Positions 34,464 through 44,047 are shown, numbered from the stretch's first letter. The stretch is DNA of 64,000 bases from Pseudomonas sp. 31-12 (GCF_003151075.1 NZ_CP029482.1:2170001-2234000); one strand, 5' to 3'. Program-made: numbers and translations. Notes: generated by a model from the sequence alone, not told the origin.

Positions 34464-34555
34464 CTGTGGGAACGGGCTTGCTCGCGAAAGCGGTGTCTCA
34501 GCAAACGCTGATGTCGACTGAGACGCTCTATTCGCGAGCAAGCCCGCTCCCACAT
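34464..34555. repeat. REPIN, GTGGGAACGGGCTTGC type
   Basis: Arms CTGTGGGAACGGGCTTGCTC and GAGCAAGCCCGCTCCCACAT around a ~45-nt spacer; it ends 24 nt after the cysH stop. Confidence 0.88.
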
Positions 34556-34578
34556 TTGGATCTCCACAAGGCTGGAGG

Positions 34579-35319
34579 TTATGCCTTGGATTTGCTGATG
34601 ATATTCCCCGCATGCAACCCGCATTCTTTCTGCGTCGCTTCTTCCCACCACCAACGGCCTTCACGTTCGTGCTGGTTTGGCAGCACCGGGCGGGTGCAGG
34701 GTTCGCAGCCAATGCTGATGAAGCCGCGCTCGTGCAGGCTGTTGTACGGCAGTTCGAGCATGCGGATGTAACCCCAGATCTCTTCGCTGGTCATCTGCGC
34801 CAGCGGGTTGAACTTGTACAGGGTGCGTTCCGGGGTGGAGAAGGCGGTGTCGATTTCCATCACCGCCACAGCACTGCGGGTACCCGGGCTCTGGTCCCGA
34901 CGCTGGCCGGTGGCCCAGGCGCTCACGCCCGACAGCTTGCGGCGCAGCGGCTCGATCTTGCGGATGCCGCAGCACTCGCCGTGGCCGTCCTTGTAGAAAC
35001 TGAACAGGCCTTTTTCCTTCACGAACGGTTCAAGTTTCGTGTAGTCCGGCGACACCAGTTCGATGTTGATCTTGTAGTGCTCACGCACTTGATCGATGAA
35101 GCGGTAGGTCTCCGGATGCAAGCGGCCGGTGTCGAGGCTGAACACCTTGACGTTCTTGTTCAGCTTCCAGGCCATGTCCACCAGCACCACGTCCTCGGCG
35201 CCGCTGAAAGATATCCACAGGTCATCGCCAAACTCGTCAAACGCGAGTTTCAGGATGTCCTGGGCGGATTTGTTGGCATAGGTCGTGGCGAGTTCCACGA
35301 CATCGAACGATGGGCTCAT
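34579..35319 (-). CDS. cysH: adenylyl-sulfate reductase (APS/PAPS reductase)
   Basis: 246 residues, cytosolic; reduces activated sulphate to sulphite for cysteine synthesis. The iron-sulphur ligands are C116-C117 (ECCGIRK) and C205-x-x-C208 (GCEPC), which marks the [4Fe-4S] APS-reducing type. The catalytic cysteine is C233 in KECGLH. The PP-loop is [10 protein letters not shown] at 37-46. Divergent from thrH, as in PAO1. Confidence 0.95.
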   Translation of the reverse strand: MSPSFDVVELATTYANKSAQDILKLAFDEFGDDLWISFSGAEDVVLVDMAWKLNKNVKVFSLDTGRLHPETYRFIDQVREHYKINIELVSPDYTKLEPFVKEKGLFSFYKDGHGECCGIRKIEPLRRKLSGVSAWATGQRRDQSPGTRSAVAVMEIDTAFSTPERTLYKFNPLAQMTSEEIWGYIRMLELPYNSLHERGFISIGCEPCTRPVLPNQHEREGRWWWEEATQKECGLHAGNIISKSKA

Positions 35320-35492
35320 CAGGGCGGCTTCCTACAGGTCGGTGGCGCTGGGCGCTCTATATAGGGCCGATGGTAACAAAATCCTGCAACGCCTGGCGCG
35401 CCCTCTGCGTTGCGCGGTGCAGCTTGAGTCGCTAGAGTTCGGCAGTCCTTTTACTCGCTCGACTCAATAATCAATACAAATGGGAGTGTCTT

Positions 35493-36110
35493 GTGGAAAT
35501 TGCCTGTCTGGATCTCGAAGGTGTACTGGTCCCGGAAATCTGGATCGCGTTCGCTGAAAAAACCGGTATTGAATCCCTGAGGGCGACCACCCGGGACATT
35601 CCCGACTACGACGTGCTTATGAAGCAGCGCCTGCGGATTCTCGACGAACACGGCTTGAAACTCACTGACATTCAGGAAGTGATCGCTACGCTGAAGCCAC
35701 TGGACGGCGCCATCGAGTTCGTCAACTGGCTGCGTGAGCGCTTTCAGGTAGTGATTCTGTCGGACACGTTCTACGAATTTTCCCAGCCGCTGATGCGTCA
35801 GCTGGGTTTCCCGACGTTGCTGTGCCATCGCCTGATTACCGACGATTCAGGGCGGGTGACGAGCTATCAGTTGCGTCAGAAAGATCCGAAGCGGCAGTCG
35901 GTGCTGGCGTTCAAGAGTCTGTATTACCGGGTGATTGCGGCGGGGGATTCCTACAACGACACCACCATGCTGGGTGAGGCGGATGCGGGGATTCTGTTTC
36001 ACGCGCCGGACAATGTGATTCGCGAGTTTCCGCAGTTTCCAGCGGTGCACAGCTTTGAGGATTTGAAGCAGGAGTTCATCAAGGCTTCGAATCGGGCCCT
36101 AAGTCTGTAA
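35493..36110 (+). CDS. thrH: phosphoserine phosphatase / homoserine phosphotransferase ThrH
   Basis: 205 residues, HAD fold. Motif I is D7-L-E9 (CLDLEGVLVPE), motif II SDTFYEF, motif III lysine in RQKDPKR, motif IV AAGDSYNDTTML. DLE in place of DxD and the size are those of ThrH, which in P. aeruginosa dephosphorylates phosphoserine and can phosphorylate homoserine. Translation starts at GTG 35493, 8 nt after GGGAG. A REPIN follows 9 nt after the stop. Confidence 0.93.
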   Translation: MEIACLDLEGVLVPEIWIAFAEKTGIESLRATTRDIPDYDVLMKQRLRILDEHGLKLTDIQEVIATLKPLDGAIEFVNWLRERFQVVILSDTFYEFSQPLMRQLGFPTLLCHRLITDDSGRVTSYQLRQKDPKRQSVLAFKSLYYRVIAAGDSYNDTTMLGEADAGILFHAPDNVIREFPQFPAVHSFEDLKQEFIKASNRALSL

Positions 36111-36118
36111 GCACAACC

Positions 36119-36251
36119 TGTGGCGAGGGAGCTTGCTCCCGCTCGGCTGCGCAGCAGTCGTCAATGCGGCGCACGCGTTCTATCTGACGATGCGCTGTGC
36201 CTGGTTTTGGGGGCGCTTCGCACCCCAGCGGGAGCAAGCTCCCTCGCCACA
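36119..36251. repeat. REPIN, GAGGGAGCTTGC type, long spacer
   Basis: Arms TGTGGCGAGGGAGCTTGCTC and GAGCAAGCTCCCTCGCCACA enclose ~90 nt containing CGCAGCAG and GGGCGCTTCGC; it lies between convergent thrH and pabB. Confidence 0.85.
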
Positions 36252-36262
36252 AAAGCCCGGAA

Positions 36263-37600
36263 TCAAAGGTTTTGCAGGGTATCGAGCAGGACCTTCACCT
36301 TGGTAATCGACTCTTGATACTCGGCCTGCCACTCCGAGTCCGCAACAATCCCGCCACCGCCCCAGCAGCACACCTGCCCATCCTTGACCAGTAAACTGCG
36401 AATGGCGATGGAGCTGTCCATCTCGCCGCGCACGTCCAGGTACAGCAACGAACCGCAATACAACCCACGCCGGGTCGGCTCCAGTTCGTCGATGATTTGC
36501 ATGGCCCGAATCTTCGGCGCACCGGTAATCGAGCCGCCCGGGAAACTGCCGGCGATCAGGTCCAGCGCGTCCCGGTCATCCGCCAGCTCGCCAGTCACGC
36601 TGCTCACCAGGTGATGCACGTTCGGATAGCTTTCCAGGCTGAACAACTCCGGTACCCGCACCGAACCGATGCGGCAGGTGCGGCCGAGGTCGTTGCGCAG
36701 CAGGTCGACGATCATCAGGTTTTCCGCACGATCCTTGGGGCTGGCCAGCAGTTCGGCGGCGTTGGCGGCGTCTTCGGCAGTCGTCAGGCCGCGCGGGCGG
36801 GTGCCTTTGATCGGGCGGGTTTCCACGTGACGTTCGCTGACTTTGACGAAGCGCTCAGGAGACAGGCTCAACACAGCGCCGCCGTCGGGCAGGCTCTGGA
36901 AACCGGAAAACGGTGTCGGGCATGCGGCTCGTAGCGCGACATACGCGGCCCACGGATCGCCTTGGCATTCAGCCCGGAAACGCTGGGCGAAGTTCACCTG
37001 ATAGCAATCGCCGGCCTGAATGTATTGCTGAATGCGTTCCAGGGCGTGGCGATATTCATCGGTGCTCAGATCGGCCTTCATCGGCGCTTTCAGCTTGAAC
37101 GGCTCGATCGGTTCAACCGTCGAATGACTGAACAAGGCGATCAAGCGTTGGCGCTCGCTGTCGACCAAGGACGGGTGGAAGACCAACTGACTTGTACTCA
37201 ATTGGTGATCGCTGATCAATGCCCAGTCATACAGCCCGAAACGCGCGTCGGGCAGTTGCAGGTCGTCCTGCGCCTGGCTCGGCAGATCTTCCAGATGCCG
37301 GCCGAAGTCATAACTCAGGTAACCGATCAGGCCACCGGCGAACGGCAGCTCTTCGGGAACGGCCGCTTCGCCGAGTCGCGCCAGATTGTCGCGAAGGCGT
37401 TGCAGGAAATGCAGGCCGCTCTCGTCCGGTAATACGGCCAACTGCTCCAGCGGCCAGGCGCTGAGCAGGTCAAAACGCCCGCGATCAGCGGTGGGCCGGC
37501 CGCTGTCGAGCAGCACGGCGCCGGGGGCATGACGAATCGCCGCGAAGTACTCGGCGGGGTTGGCGCGATAGGGCAGCGAGTGTACGGAACAGGTCAACAT
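36263..37600 (-). CDS. pabB: aminodeoxychorismate synthase component I
   Basis: 445 residues, chorismate-utilising enzyme of folate synthesis; with an amidotransferase partner it converts chorismate to 4-amino-4-deoxychorismate. Visible are the PIKGTRPRG block with the PabB-type lysine near residue 255, SPERFVKVSERHVETRPI before it, and GGSITGAPKIRAMQIIDELE near 355. The N-terminal ~110 residues are the regulatory-like domain. Start and neighbours (thrH) follow the PAO1 arrangement. Confidence 0.93.
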   Translation of the reverse strand: MLTCSVHSLPYRANPAEYFAAIRHAPGAVLLDSGRPTADRGRFDLLSAWPLEQLAVLPDESGLHFLQRLRDNLARLGEAAVPEELPFAGGLIGYLSYDFGRHLEDLPSQAQDDLQLPDARFGLYDWALISDHQLSTSQLVFHPSLVDSERQRLIALFSHSTVEPIEPFKLKAPMKADLSTDEYRHALERIQQYIQAGDCYQVNFAQRFRAECQGDPWAAYVALRAACPTPFSGFQSLPDGGAVLSLSPERFVKVSERHVETRPIKGTRPRGLTTAEDAANAAELLASPKDRAENLMIVDLLRNDLGRTCRIGSVRVPELFSLESYPNVHHLVSSVTGELADDRDALDLIAGSFPGGSITGAPKIRAMQIIDELEPTRRGLYCGSLLYLDVRGEMDSSIAIRSLLVKDGQVCCWGGGGIVADSEWQAEYQESITKVKVLLDTLQNL

Positions 37601-37710
37601 GGGCGGGGCAGATCAGCCATCGAGGCGGGGTGGCGATTGTAGTCCTCTGCAGGATTTGCTCCTAGAGGGGATGTCGGGAACTGACCGATTAGCAGCGGCA
37701 ATACGAAACC

Positions 37711-37843
37711 TGTGGCGAGGGAACTTGCTCCCGTTGGGTTGCGAAGCAGCCCCCGGATCATTCACCTTGGGAGTATCAGGCAGATCGCATCAGCCGGTTT
37801 ACGACTGCTTCGCAGCCGAGCGGGAGCAAGCTCCCTCGCCACA
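37711..37843. repeat. REPIN, GAGGGAACTTGC type, long spacer
   Basis: Arms TGTGGCGAGGGAACTTGCTC and GAGCAAGCTCCCTCGCCACA enclose ~90 nt with GCGAAGCAG/CTGCTTCGC; it ends 5 nt before the RimK-like gene's stop. Confidence 0.85.
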
Positions 37844-37848
37844 AAGGA

Positions 37849-38835
37849 TCAGCCTTCGACGGCAGGAATATGCCCAAACATCTCCTGAACAAACTCAACC
37901 CGCTCCTGAACTGTCTCAACAACCCCGCGCGCCTTCAGCGCTTCCAGCCGCGCTTCAACCGCATGGGTGCGCAGCGTCAGGCCGCAATCGTTGGCAATCT
38001 GGATATTCAAACCAGGCCGGGCATTGAGCTCAAGAATCAGCGGGCCCTTTTCCTGGTCGAGCACCATGTCGACACCGATGTAGCCCAAGCCGCACAGCTC
38101 ATAACAGCCGGCAGCGAGTTTCATGAAACCGTCCCAGTAGGGCAGTTGCACGCCGTCCACCGCATTGGTGGTGTCCGGGTGTTTGGTGATGATGTTGTTC
38201 AGCCACGTGCCGCGCAAAGTCTGCCCGGTCGCGAGGTCGACGCCGACGCCGATGGCGCCCTGGTGCAGGTTGGCCTTGCCGCCGGACTGGCGCGTCGGCA
38301 AGCGCAACATCGCCATCACCGGATAGCCCATCAACACAATGATGCGAATGTCCGGCACGCCTTCGTAGCTGATGCTTTTGAAGATCTGGTCCGGGATCAC
38401 GCGGTATTCGATCAGCGCACGGTCGCGGTGACCGCCCAGGGAATACAGGCCGGTGAGGATGCTGGAGACATGGTGCTCGATTTCCTCATGGCTGATGATC
38501 TTGCCGGACACCGTGCGATAACGGCCCTCGAAACGGTCGGCAACCACAATGATGCCGTCGCCGCCCGCGCCCTGGGCCGGCTTGATCACGAAGTCGGTGC
38601 GCCCGCCGATGATCTTGTCGAGGTTATCGATTTCCTTCTCGGTGGAGATCACGCCATACAGTTCCGGCACATGAATGCCGGCGGCGATTGCGCGCTCCTT
38701 GGTGATGATCTTGTCATCGACGATCGGGTACAGGCTGCGCTTGTTGTACTTGAGCACGTAGTCCGCGTTACGCCGATTGATCCCCATGATGCCCCGGGCT
38801 TCCAGGGCCTTCCAGGTCTTCCAGAAGCCGAACAT
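37849..38835 (-). CDS. RimK-like ATP-grasp alpha-L-glutamate-ligase-like protein
   Basis: 328 residues with an ATP-grasp core: DFVIKPAQGAGGDGIIVVAD near 80-100, then DIRIIVLMGYPVMAMLR and the Mg-binding GPLILELNARPGLN near 265-278. The family is predicted to ligate amino acids, typically glutamate, to a peptide or small molecule. Its ATG shares one base with the stop of the transglutaminase-7TM gene (TGATG), so translation is coupled. Third gene of an operon with a retropepsin-like protein and a membrane protein. Substrate unknown. Confidence 0.9.
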   Translation of the reverse strand: MFGFWKTWKALEARGIMGINRRNADYVLKYNKRSLYPIVDDKIITKERAIAAGIHVPELYGVISTEKEIDNLDKIIGGRTDFVIKPAQGAGGDGIIVVADRFEGRYRTVSGKIISHEEIEHHVSSILTGLYSLGGHRDRALIEYRVIPDQIFKSISYEGVPDIRIIVLMGYPVMAMLRLPTRQSGGKANLHQGAIGVGVDLATGQTLRGTWLNNIITKHPDTTNAVDGVQLPYWDGFMKLAAGCYELCGLGYIGVDMVLDQEKGPLILELNARPGLNIQIANDCGLTLRTHAVEARLEALKARGVVETVQERVEFVQEMFGHIPAVEG

Positions 38836-40370
38836 CAGGCGTCAGCCTTTTTCAGGAAAGCCTTGAAACGCACCAGTTCGGTCAGGCGGTAACCGCGATA
38901 ACGACCCATCGCCAGCATGAAGCCCACCAGGATCAGCAGGATCGCCGGGAAGGTGAACACGAAGTACACCAGCTCCGGCACGCTCATGATCAGGTGCGCC
39001 AGGGCGGCGGCGAACAGCGTACCGATTGCCACTTTCATCGCATGCCCGGAACCGCGTTCTTCCCAGGTAATCGACAGGCGTTCGATGGTCATGGTCAGAA
39101 TCACCATCGGGAACAGCGCCACGGACAGCCCGCGTTCCAGGCCGAGTTTATGGCTGAACAGGCTGATCGCCGCGATCAGCACCACCACGAACGTCAGCAC
39201 CACCGACAGCCTCGGCAGCATCTGCAACTTCAAGTGTTCAAGGTAGGAGCGCAGCGACAGCCCCAGCGCCGTGATGACCGTAAACAGCACGATGCCGAAG
39301 CCGAGCTGGGTTTCGCGGAAGGCGAGGGCGATCAGCACCGGGGTAAAGGTGCCAAGGGTCTGCAAGCCGATCAGGTTGCGCAGGATCAGGATCACCAGCA
39401 CGCCGATCGGGATCATCACCATGATCATGAAGGTCTGCTGAGTTTGCAGCGGCAGACCGTACAGCGAGTATTCGAGGAAGTTGGCGTCGGTGTTTTCGTC
39501 GGTCAGCTTGGCCAGGCGAATCGCGTTCATTTCACTGTTGTTCAGGCTGAACGTCACGTTGGCTTTCTTGCCGCCATCGACGGTGATCAGGTTTTCGTCG
39601 CCCGTCCACCACAGCAGGCGGTCGGTCGGCAGGCCTTGTTCGCCGGTTTCCGGGTTGAAGTACAGCCAGTCGGTGCCATTGAAACTGCGCAGCCAGAGTT
39701 CCGGTGTTTGCGGCTGGTCGGCCACCAGACGAATGGTGTGGACCTTTTCCACCGGCACGTGGGCGATGGACAGGACCAGCTCGACGATTTTCGCTTTGTG
39801 TCCAGGGGACGGATCGCCACCCAGCAACAGCTTCACGTTGTCGTCGTTGAGATTGTTGACACGCTTGATGGCTTCGCCGATGAAGGTTTCGACGTCGGCC
39901 GAGTGTTGGCGGATTGGCGCGAGCAGCGCTTCGGCGGCGACTTTTTCCGCGCCTTCGACGGCGATGCTGTCGCGGAAGGTCGGGCCTTTGACCTTGGATT
40001 TTTCGCCGGTGTAGCGCTTGGTCAGCACCAGGCGGTAATAAAGGGTCTGATTGCCCTTGGCCCGGCGCGCCGACCAGGTCACCTTGCGGTTGCCGTCGAC
40101 GCGGTTCACGGCCACGCCGTAGTTATTGGAAATGAAACTCTCGTTGAGGCTGACGTAGTCGCGGCTCAGCGGCGGCACGAACATCTGGATCTTGACCGGG
40201 TCTTTGGCACTGGCGACGAACTCGACCTTGGCGTCGATGTTCCACAAGTCGTCGGTGGCGTCTTCGGTCACGGGAATGCCGAGCACGAAAATCTGATAGG
40301 CCGTAACTGAAATGCCCAGCACCACCAGGATGGCGATCAGGAATTTCAGGTGAAGGGTAAGAGAGCGCAT
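38835..40370 (-). CDS. inactive transglutaminase-like domain fused to seven membrane helices
   Basis: 511 residues. One N-terminal helix (9-30) leads to a large periplasmic domain (~35-310) and then about seven helices (~318-500; IPIGVLVILILRNLIGLQTL, GIVLFTVITALGL). The periplasmic part has the transglutaminase fold recognised by family name only; I cannot find a Cys-His-Asp triad: the region contains no suitable cysteine. Between the protease gene (5 nt upstream) and the RimK-like gene (1-nt overlap), it presumably anchors or presents the ligase substrate at the membrane. Confidence 0.9.
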   Translation of the reverse strand: MRSLTLHLKFLIAILVVLGISVTAYQIFVLGIPVTEDATDDLWNIDAKVEFVASAKDPVKIQMFVPPLSRDYVSLNESFISNNYGVAVNRVDGNRKVTWSARRAKGNQTLYYRLVLTKRYTGEKSKVKGPTFRDSIAVEGAEKVAAEALLAPIRQHSADVETFIGEAIKRVNNLNDDNVKLLLGGDPSPGHKAKIVELVLSIAHVPVEKVHTIRLVADQPQTPELWLRSFNGTDWLYFNPETGEQGLPTDRLLWWTGDENLITVDGGKKANVTFSLNNSEMNAIRLAKLTDENTDANFLEYSLYGLPLQTQQTFMIMVMIPIGVLVILILRNLIGLQTLGTFTPVLIALAFRETQLGFGIVLFTVITALGLSLRSYLEHLKLQMLPRLSVVLTFVVVLIAAISLFSHKLGLERGLSVALFPMVILTMTIERLSITWEERGSGHAMKVAIGTLFAAALAHLIMSVPELVYFVFTFPAILLILVGFMLAMGRYRGYRLTELVRFKAFLKKADA

Positions 40371-40375
40371 TGGAA

Positions 40376-40912
40376 TTACTCTGCGGTATGTGCGTCGGTG
40401 GCGCAGGCGGGTTTGCCAGCAGCGTATTTAAGACTGGGGTCGACCAGCGCGTCGAAGCGTTTCAGCGCTTCGGAGCCGATCAGCAGCGGATATTGGAAGG
40501 CACTTCGGTCAGTTAGGTTCACTTCTATGCTGCGTAAAGCCGATCCCATGCAGATATCCAGCTCGATCACCGGACGGGCGGTGTACTTCTTGCCTTCATC
40601 CGGGTCGTAGTCGCCAGCACGGCGCTTGATTTTGCTCACACGGGCCAGTGGCCGTTCGATGGGGTGCGAATGCGCGGCGTCGATGGCCAGATAAAAGCGT
40701 ACCCAGGACTCGCCATTGCGTTTGAAGCGTTTGATATCGCGGGCACTCAAGGACGCTGTTTTCGCCCCGGTGTCGAGTTTGGCGGCGACTTCCAGGTTGA
40801 TGCCGTTCAGAGACGCGTACTCGTTGAGGCCGTACACGGTCTTTTCCCCCGCCGCGGCGAAACCGGGCAGGCAAAGAAGATAAAGGAAGGTGGGGAAGGG
40901 CTTGAGTCTCAT
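40376..40912 (-). CDS. exported retropepsin-like aspartic (RimB/ATP-dependent zinc protease) family protein
   Basis: 178 residues. ATG at 40912 gives a clear signal peptide (MRLKPFPTFLYLLCLPGFAAA). The family core follows: GLNEYASLNGINLEVAAKLDTGAKTASLSA with the catalytic D47 of DTGA, then RPVIELDICMGS and LLIGSEAL. The fold is that of a retroviral-type aspartic protease working as a dimer in the periplasm. First gene of the operon with the inactive transglutaminase and RimK-like ligase. The 'zinc protease' name is historical. Confidence 0.88.
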   Translation of the reverse strand: MRLKPFPTFLYLLCLPGFAAAGEKTVYGLNEYASLNGINLEVAAKLDTGAKTASLSARDIKRFKRNGESWVRFYLAIDAAHSHPIERPLARVSKIKRRAGDYDPDEGKKYTARPVIELDICMGSALRSIEVNLTDRSAFQYPLLIGSEALKRFDALVDPSLKYAAGKPACATDAHTAE

Positions 40913-41126
40913 AAATCCTGGTGCGCAGCGGTCCGTACTTCGATTCAAGGCCCTGGCATCGCTGCGCAAGCTCCCTCGTATGCCTATCAACTATTTTTGA
41001 CAAGCCGTGCAGATGTCACAAACAAATGCGGGCGGCATTCTAGCACGGTGGGTTTATGGCGCCACCGCTGGCAGGCGGCTATAAACAGAGGGGCTGCTTC
41101 CTTGTGGTGCAGTCGGTTATTAGACG

Positions 41127-41138
41127 ATTGTCGACAAT
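41127..41138. promoter_or_regulatory. candidate GntR operator 1
   Basis: Perfect 12-nt palindrome ATTGTCGACAAT, 74 nt before the regulator's start. It fits the FadR-subfamily GntR pattern (TNGTNNNACNA-like). Confidence 0.6.
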
Positions 41139-41200
41139 ACCTATTTATCCTTTGACTGTTGCGCCTGTTTTCGCTAGTTTTTGCGGCATTGGCTTTCAAG

Positions 41201-41211
41201 GTGTCGACAAT
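41201..41211. promoter_or_regulatory. candidate GntR operator 2
   Basis: GTGTCGACAAT, containing TGTCGACA, ends directly at the regulator's ATG. With the first site 64 nt away it suggests autorepression and control of the whole prp operon. Confidence 0.55.
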
Positions 41212-41934
41212 ATGCTGGATCAACTCGATCCCCCGGTGATAACGCAAGACGATTCGGAGACGCTGTCCGAAAACGTCTTCCGCCGTATTCAGGCGGCCAT
41301 CGTCAAAGGCGAGATCGCCCCGGGCAGCAAGATCTCCGAGCCGGAACTGGCCCGTACCTATGGCATCAGCCGCGGGCCGTTGCGCGAGGCGATCCATCGT
41401 CTGGAAGGCCAGCGCCTGCTGGTCCGCGTGCCGCACGTCGGGGCGCGGGTGGTTTCGCTGAGCCATGCCGAGCTGCTGGAACTCTACGAGATTCGCGAAT
41501 CGCTCGAAGGCATGGCTTGCCGCCTGGCGGCCGAGCGCATGACCGTCGAAGAAATCGACGAACTGCGCCGGGTCCTCGAAACCCACGAGCGCGATGAGGC
41601 GTTTCAGGCAGGCGTTGGCTATTACCAGCAGGAAGGCGACTTCGACTTCCATTACCGGATCATCCAGGGCAGCGGCAACCGCACCCTCACGCAAATGCTC
41701 TGCGGCGAGCTCTATCAGCTGGTGCGCATGTACCGCATCCAGTTTTCCACCACACCCAATCGCCCGCACCAGGCCTTTGCCGAGCACCACCGAATTCTCG
41801 ACGCCATCGCCGACCGTGACGGTGAGCTAGCCGAGTTGTTGATGCGCCGCCACATCGGCGCCTCCAAACGCAATATCGCCCGTCACTACCAGGACGGCGC
41901 TAACCAGACAGCCACTGAACGAGGTGAGTCATGA
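41212..41934 (+). CDS. GntR-family regulator of the methylcitrate operon
   Basis: 240 residues. N-terminal winged helix (residues ~20-85: [42 protein letters not shown]) and a FadR-type (FCD) all-helical effector domain with metal-site residues ([21 protein letters not shown]). It overlaps prpB by 4 nt. Such regulators repress prp genes until a methylcitrate-cycle intermediate (methylcitrate or methylisocitrate) binds. ATG at 41212 is chosen; the frame extending to 41056 crosses the operators. Confidence 0.9.
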   Translation: MLDQLDPPVITQDDSETLSENVFRRIQAAIVKGEIAPGSKISEPELARTYGISRGPLREAIHRLEGQRLLVRVPHVGARVVSLSHAELLELYEIRESLEGMACRLAAERMTVEEIDELRRVLETHERDEAFQAGVGYYQQEGDFDFHYRIIQGSGNRTLTQMLCGELYQLVRMYRIQFSTTPNRPHQAFAEHHRILDAIADRDGELAELLMRRHIGASKRNIARHYQDGANQTATERGES

Positions 41935-42821
41935 GTTCCAACAAGAGCACTCCAGGCCAGCGTTTCCGCGATGCGGTCGCCAGCGAACATCCGCTGCAAG
42001 TGGTCGGCGCGATCAACGCCAACCACGCGTTGCTGGCCAAGCGCGCCGGTTTCAAGGCTATTTACCTGTCGGGTGGCGGGGTGGCTGCCGGCTCCCTCGG
42101 CGTGCCGGACCTGGGCATCACCGGTCTGGACGACGTGCTGACTGACGTGCGTCGCATCACCGACGTGTGCGACCTGCCGCTGCTGGTGGACGTGGACACC
42201 GGTTTCGGTTCCTCGGCGTTCAACGTCGCGCGCACCGTCAAGTCGATGATCAAGTTCGGCGCGGCAGCGATTCATATCGAAGACCAGGTCGGCGCCAAGC
42301 GCTGCGGTCACCGTCCTAATAAAGAGATCGTGTCGCTGCAGGAAATGGTCGACCGGATCAAGGCGGCTGTTGATGCGCGCACCGACGACAGCTTCGTGAT
42401 CATGGCCCGCACCGATGCGTTGGCGGTGGAAGGTCTGGAATCTGCTCTGGATCGTGCCGCGGCGTGCATCGAGGCCGGCGCCGACATGATCTTCCCGGAA
42501 GCCATCACCGAACTGGACATGTACAAACTGTTCGCCAACCGCGTGAAAGCGCCGATCCTGGCCAACATCACCGAATTCGGCGCGACCCCGCTGTATACCA
42601 CCGAGCAACTCGCCGCTGCCGACGTGTCGCTGGTGCTGTACCCGCTGTCGGCTTTCCGTGCCATGAACAAGGCCGCGGAAAACGTCTACACCGCGATCCG
42701 CCGCGACGGCACGCAACAGAACGTCATCGACACCATGCAAACCCGCATGGAGCTCTACGATCGCATCGACTACCACACCTTCGAGCAGAAGCTCGATGCG
42801 TTGTTTGCTGCGAAGAAGTAA
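41931..42821 (+). CDS. prpB: 2-methylisocitrate lyase
   Basis: 296 residues; cleaves 2-methylisocitrate to pyruvate and succinate, the last step of the methylcitrate cycle. ICL/PEP-mutase fold: [14 protein letters not shown] near 45, VDVDTGFG near 85-92, and the catalytic KRCGHR loop near residue 122-127. The start overlaps the GntR gene (ATGA). Confidence 0.95.
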   Translation: MSSNKSTPGQRFRDAVASEHPLQVVGAINANHALLAKRAGFKAIYLSGGGVAAGSLGVPDLGITGLDDVLTDVRRITDVCDLPLLVDVDTGFGSSAFNVARTVKSMIKFGAAAIHIEDQVGAKRCGHRPNKEIVSLQEMVDRIKAAVDARTDDSFVIMARTDALAVEGLESALDRAAACIEAGADMIFPEAITELDMYKLFANRVKAPILANITEFGATPLYTTEQLAAADVSLVLYPLSAFRAMNKAAENVYTAIRRDGTQQNVIDTMQTRMELYDRIDYHTFEQKLDALFAAKK

Positions 42822-42878
42822 GGCACCACTCAACAACTTGCCGATTCCCTAACAAATTCAAGAAAACTGGAGACAGCA

Positions 42879-44006
42879 ATGGCCGAAGCAAAAGTACTCA
42901 GTGGCGCCGGGCTCCGTGGCCAGGTTGCCGGGCAAACCGCTCTGTCAACCGTGGGCCAGTCGGGCGCAGGCCTGACCTATCGTGGCTACGACGTTCGCGA
43001 ACTGGCGGCTGACGCACAGTTCGAAGAAGTGGCTTACCTGCTGCTTTACGGCGAACTGCCAACTAAAGCGCAGCTCGCCGCTTACATCAGCAAACTGGGC
43101 AAGCTGCGCGACCTGCCGCAAGCGCTCAAAGAAGTGCTGGAACGCATCCCCGCCGACGCCCACCCGATGGACGTGATGCGCACCGGTTGCTCGTTCCTGG
43201 GCAACATCGAACCGGAGAAAGACTTCTCCGAACAACACGACGTGACCGACCGTCTGCTGGCCGCGTTCCCGGCGATCATGTGCTACTGGTATCGCTTCAG
43301 CCACGACGGCAAACGCATCAGCTGCGTGAGCGACGAACAATCCATTGGCGGCCACTTCCTGCACTTGCTGCACGACAAGAAGCCGAGCGAGTTGCACGTC
43401 AAGGTGATGAACGTTTCGCTGATCCTCTACGCGGAACACGAGTTCAACGCCTCGACGTTCACCGCACGGGTATGCGCTTCGACACTGTCGGACATGTATT
43501 CCTGCGTCACTGCCGCCATCGGTTCGCTGCGTGGTCCGTTGCATGGCGGCGCCAACGAAGCGGCGATGGAAATGATCGAGCGCTTCTCGTCGCCTCAAGA
43601 GGCCGTTGAGGGCACCCTTGGCATGCTGGCGCGCAAGGACAAGATCATGGGCTTCGGTCACGCGATCTATAAGGACAACGATCCGCGCAATGAGGTGATC
43701 AAGGGCTGGTCGAAAAAACTCGCTGAAGAAGTGGGCGACACCGTGCTGTTCCCGGTTTCCGAAGCCATCGACGCCACCATGTGGGAGCAGAAAAAACTGT
43801 TCCCGAACGCCGACTTCTACCATGCGTCGACGTACCACTTCATGGGCATCCCGACCAAATTGTTCACACCGATCTTCGTCTGCTCGCGCCTGACTGGCTG
43901 GGCAGCGCACGTGTTCGAGCAACGTGCCAACAACCGCATCATCCGCCCAAGCGCCGAGTACGTCGGCGTCGAACAGCGCAAGTTCGTGCCAATCGAACAA
44001 CGCTGA
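42879..44006 (+). CDS. prpC: 2-methylcitrate synthase
   Basis: 375 residues; condenses propionyl-CoA with oxaloacetate. Citrate-synthase fold: GLTYRGYDVREL near 28-40, catalytic His in GPLHGGANE (~220), GFGHAIYKDNDPR (~258-270) and the Asp in NADFYHAS (~310). The small size and TYRGY opening are those of the methylcitrate type. GGAGA is 9 nt before the ATG. A REPIN separates it from acnD. Confidence 0.95.
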   Translation: MAEAKVLSGAGLRGQVAGQTALSTVGQSGAGLTYRGYDVRELAADAQFEEVAYLLLYGELPTKAQLAAYISKLGKLRDLPQALKEVLERIPADAHPMDVMRTGCSFLGNIEPEKDFSEQHDVTDRLLAAFPAIMCYWYRFSHDGKRISCVSDEQSIGGHFLHLLHDKKPSELHVKVMNVSLILYAEHEFNASTFTARVCASTLSDMYSCVTAAIGSLRGPLHGGANEAAMEMIERFSSPQEAVEGTLGMLARKDKIMGFGHAIYKDNDPRNEVIKGWSKKLAEEVGDTVLFPVSEAIDATMWEQKKLFPNADFYHASTYHFMGIPTKLFTPIFVCSRLTGWAAHVFEQRANNRIIRPSAEYVGVEQRKFVPIEQR

Positions 44007-44047
44007 ATGGTGGGGGCCTGAACATCGGTAGCTGAAGGAACCGAAAA

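Larger units (their letters stand above)
40913..41211. other. intergenic region between divergent operons
   Basis: About 300 bases. The right half contains two TGTCGACA palindromes (below). No gene, repeat or terminator seen in the left half. Confidence 0.45.

Noticed and set aside
38994..40310. Open frame of ~440 codons on the + strand, opposite the inactive transglutaminase-7TM gene
   Set aside because: Translation is low in hydrophobic order, rich in Gln, His and Arg, and lacks a ribosome-binding site.
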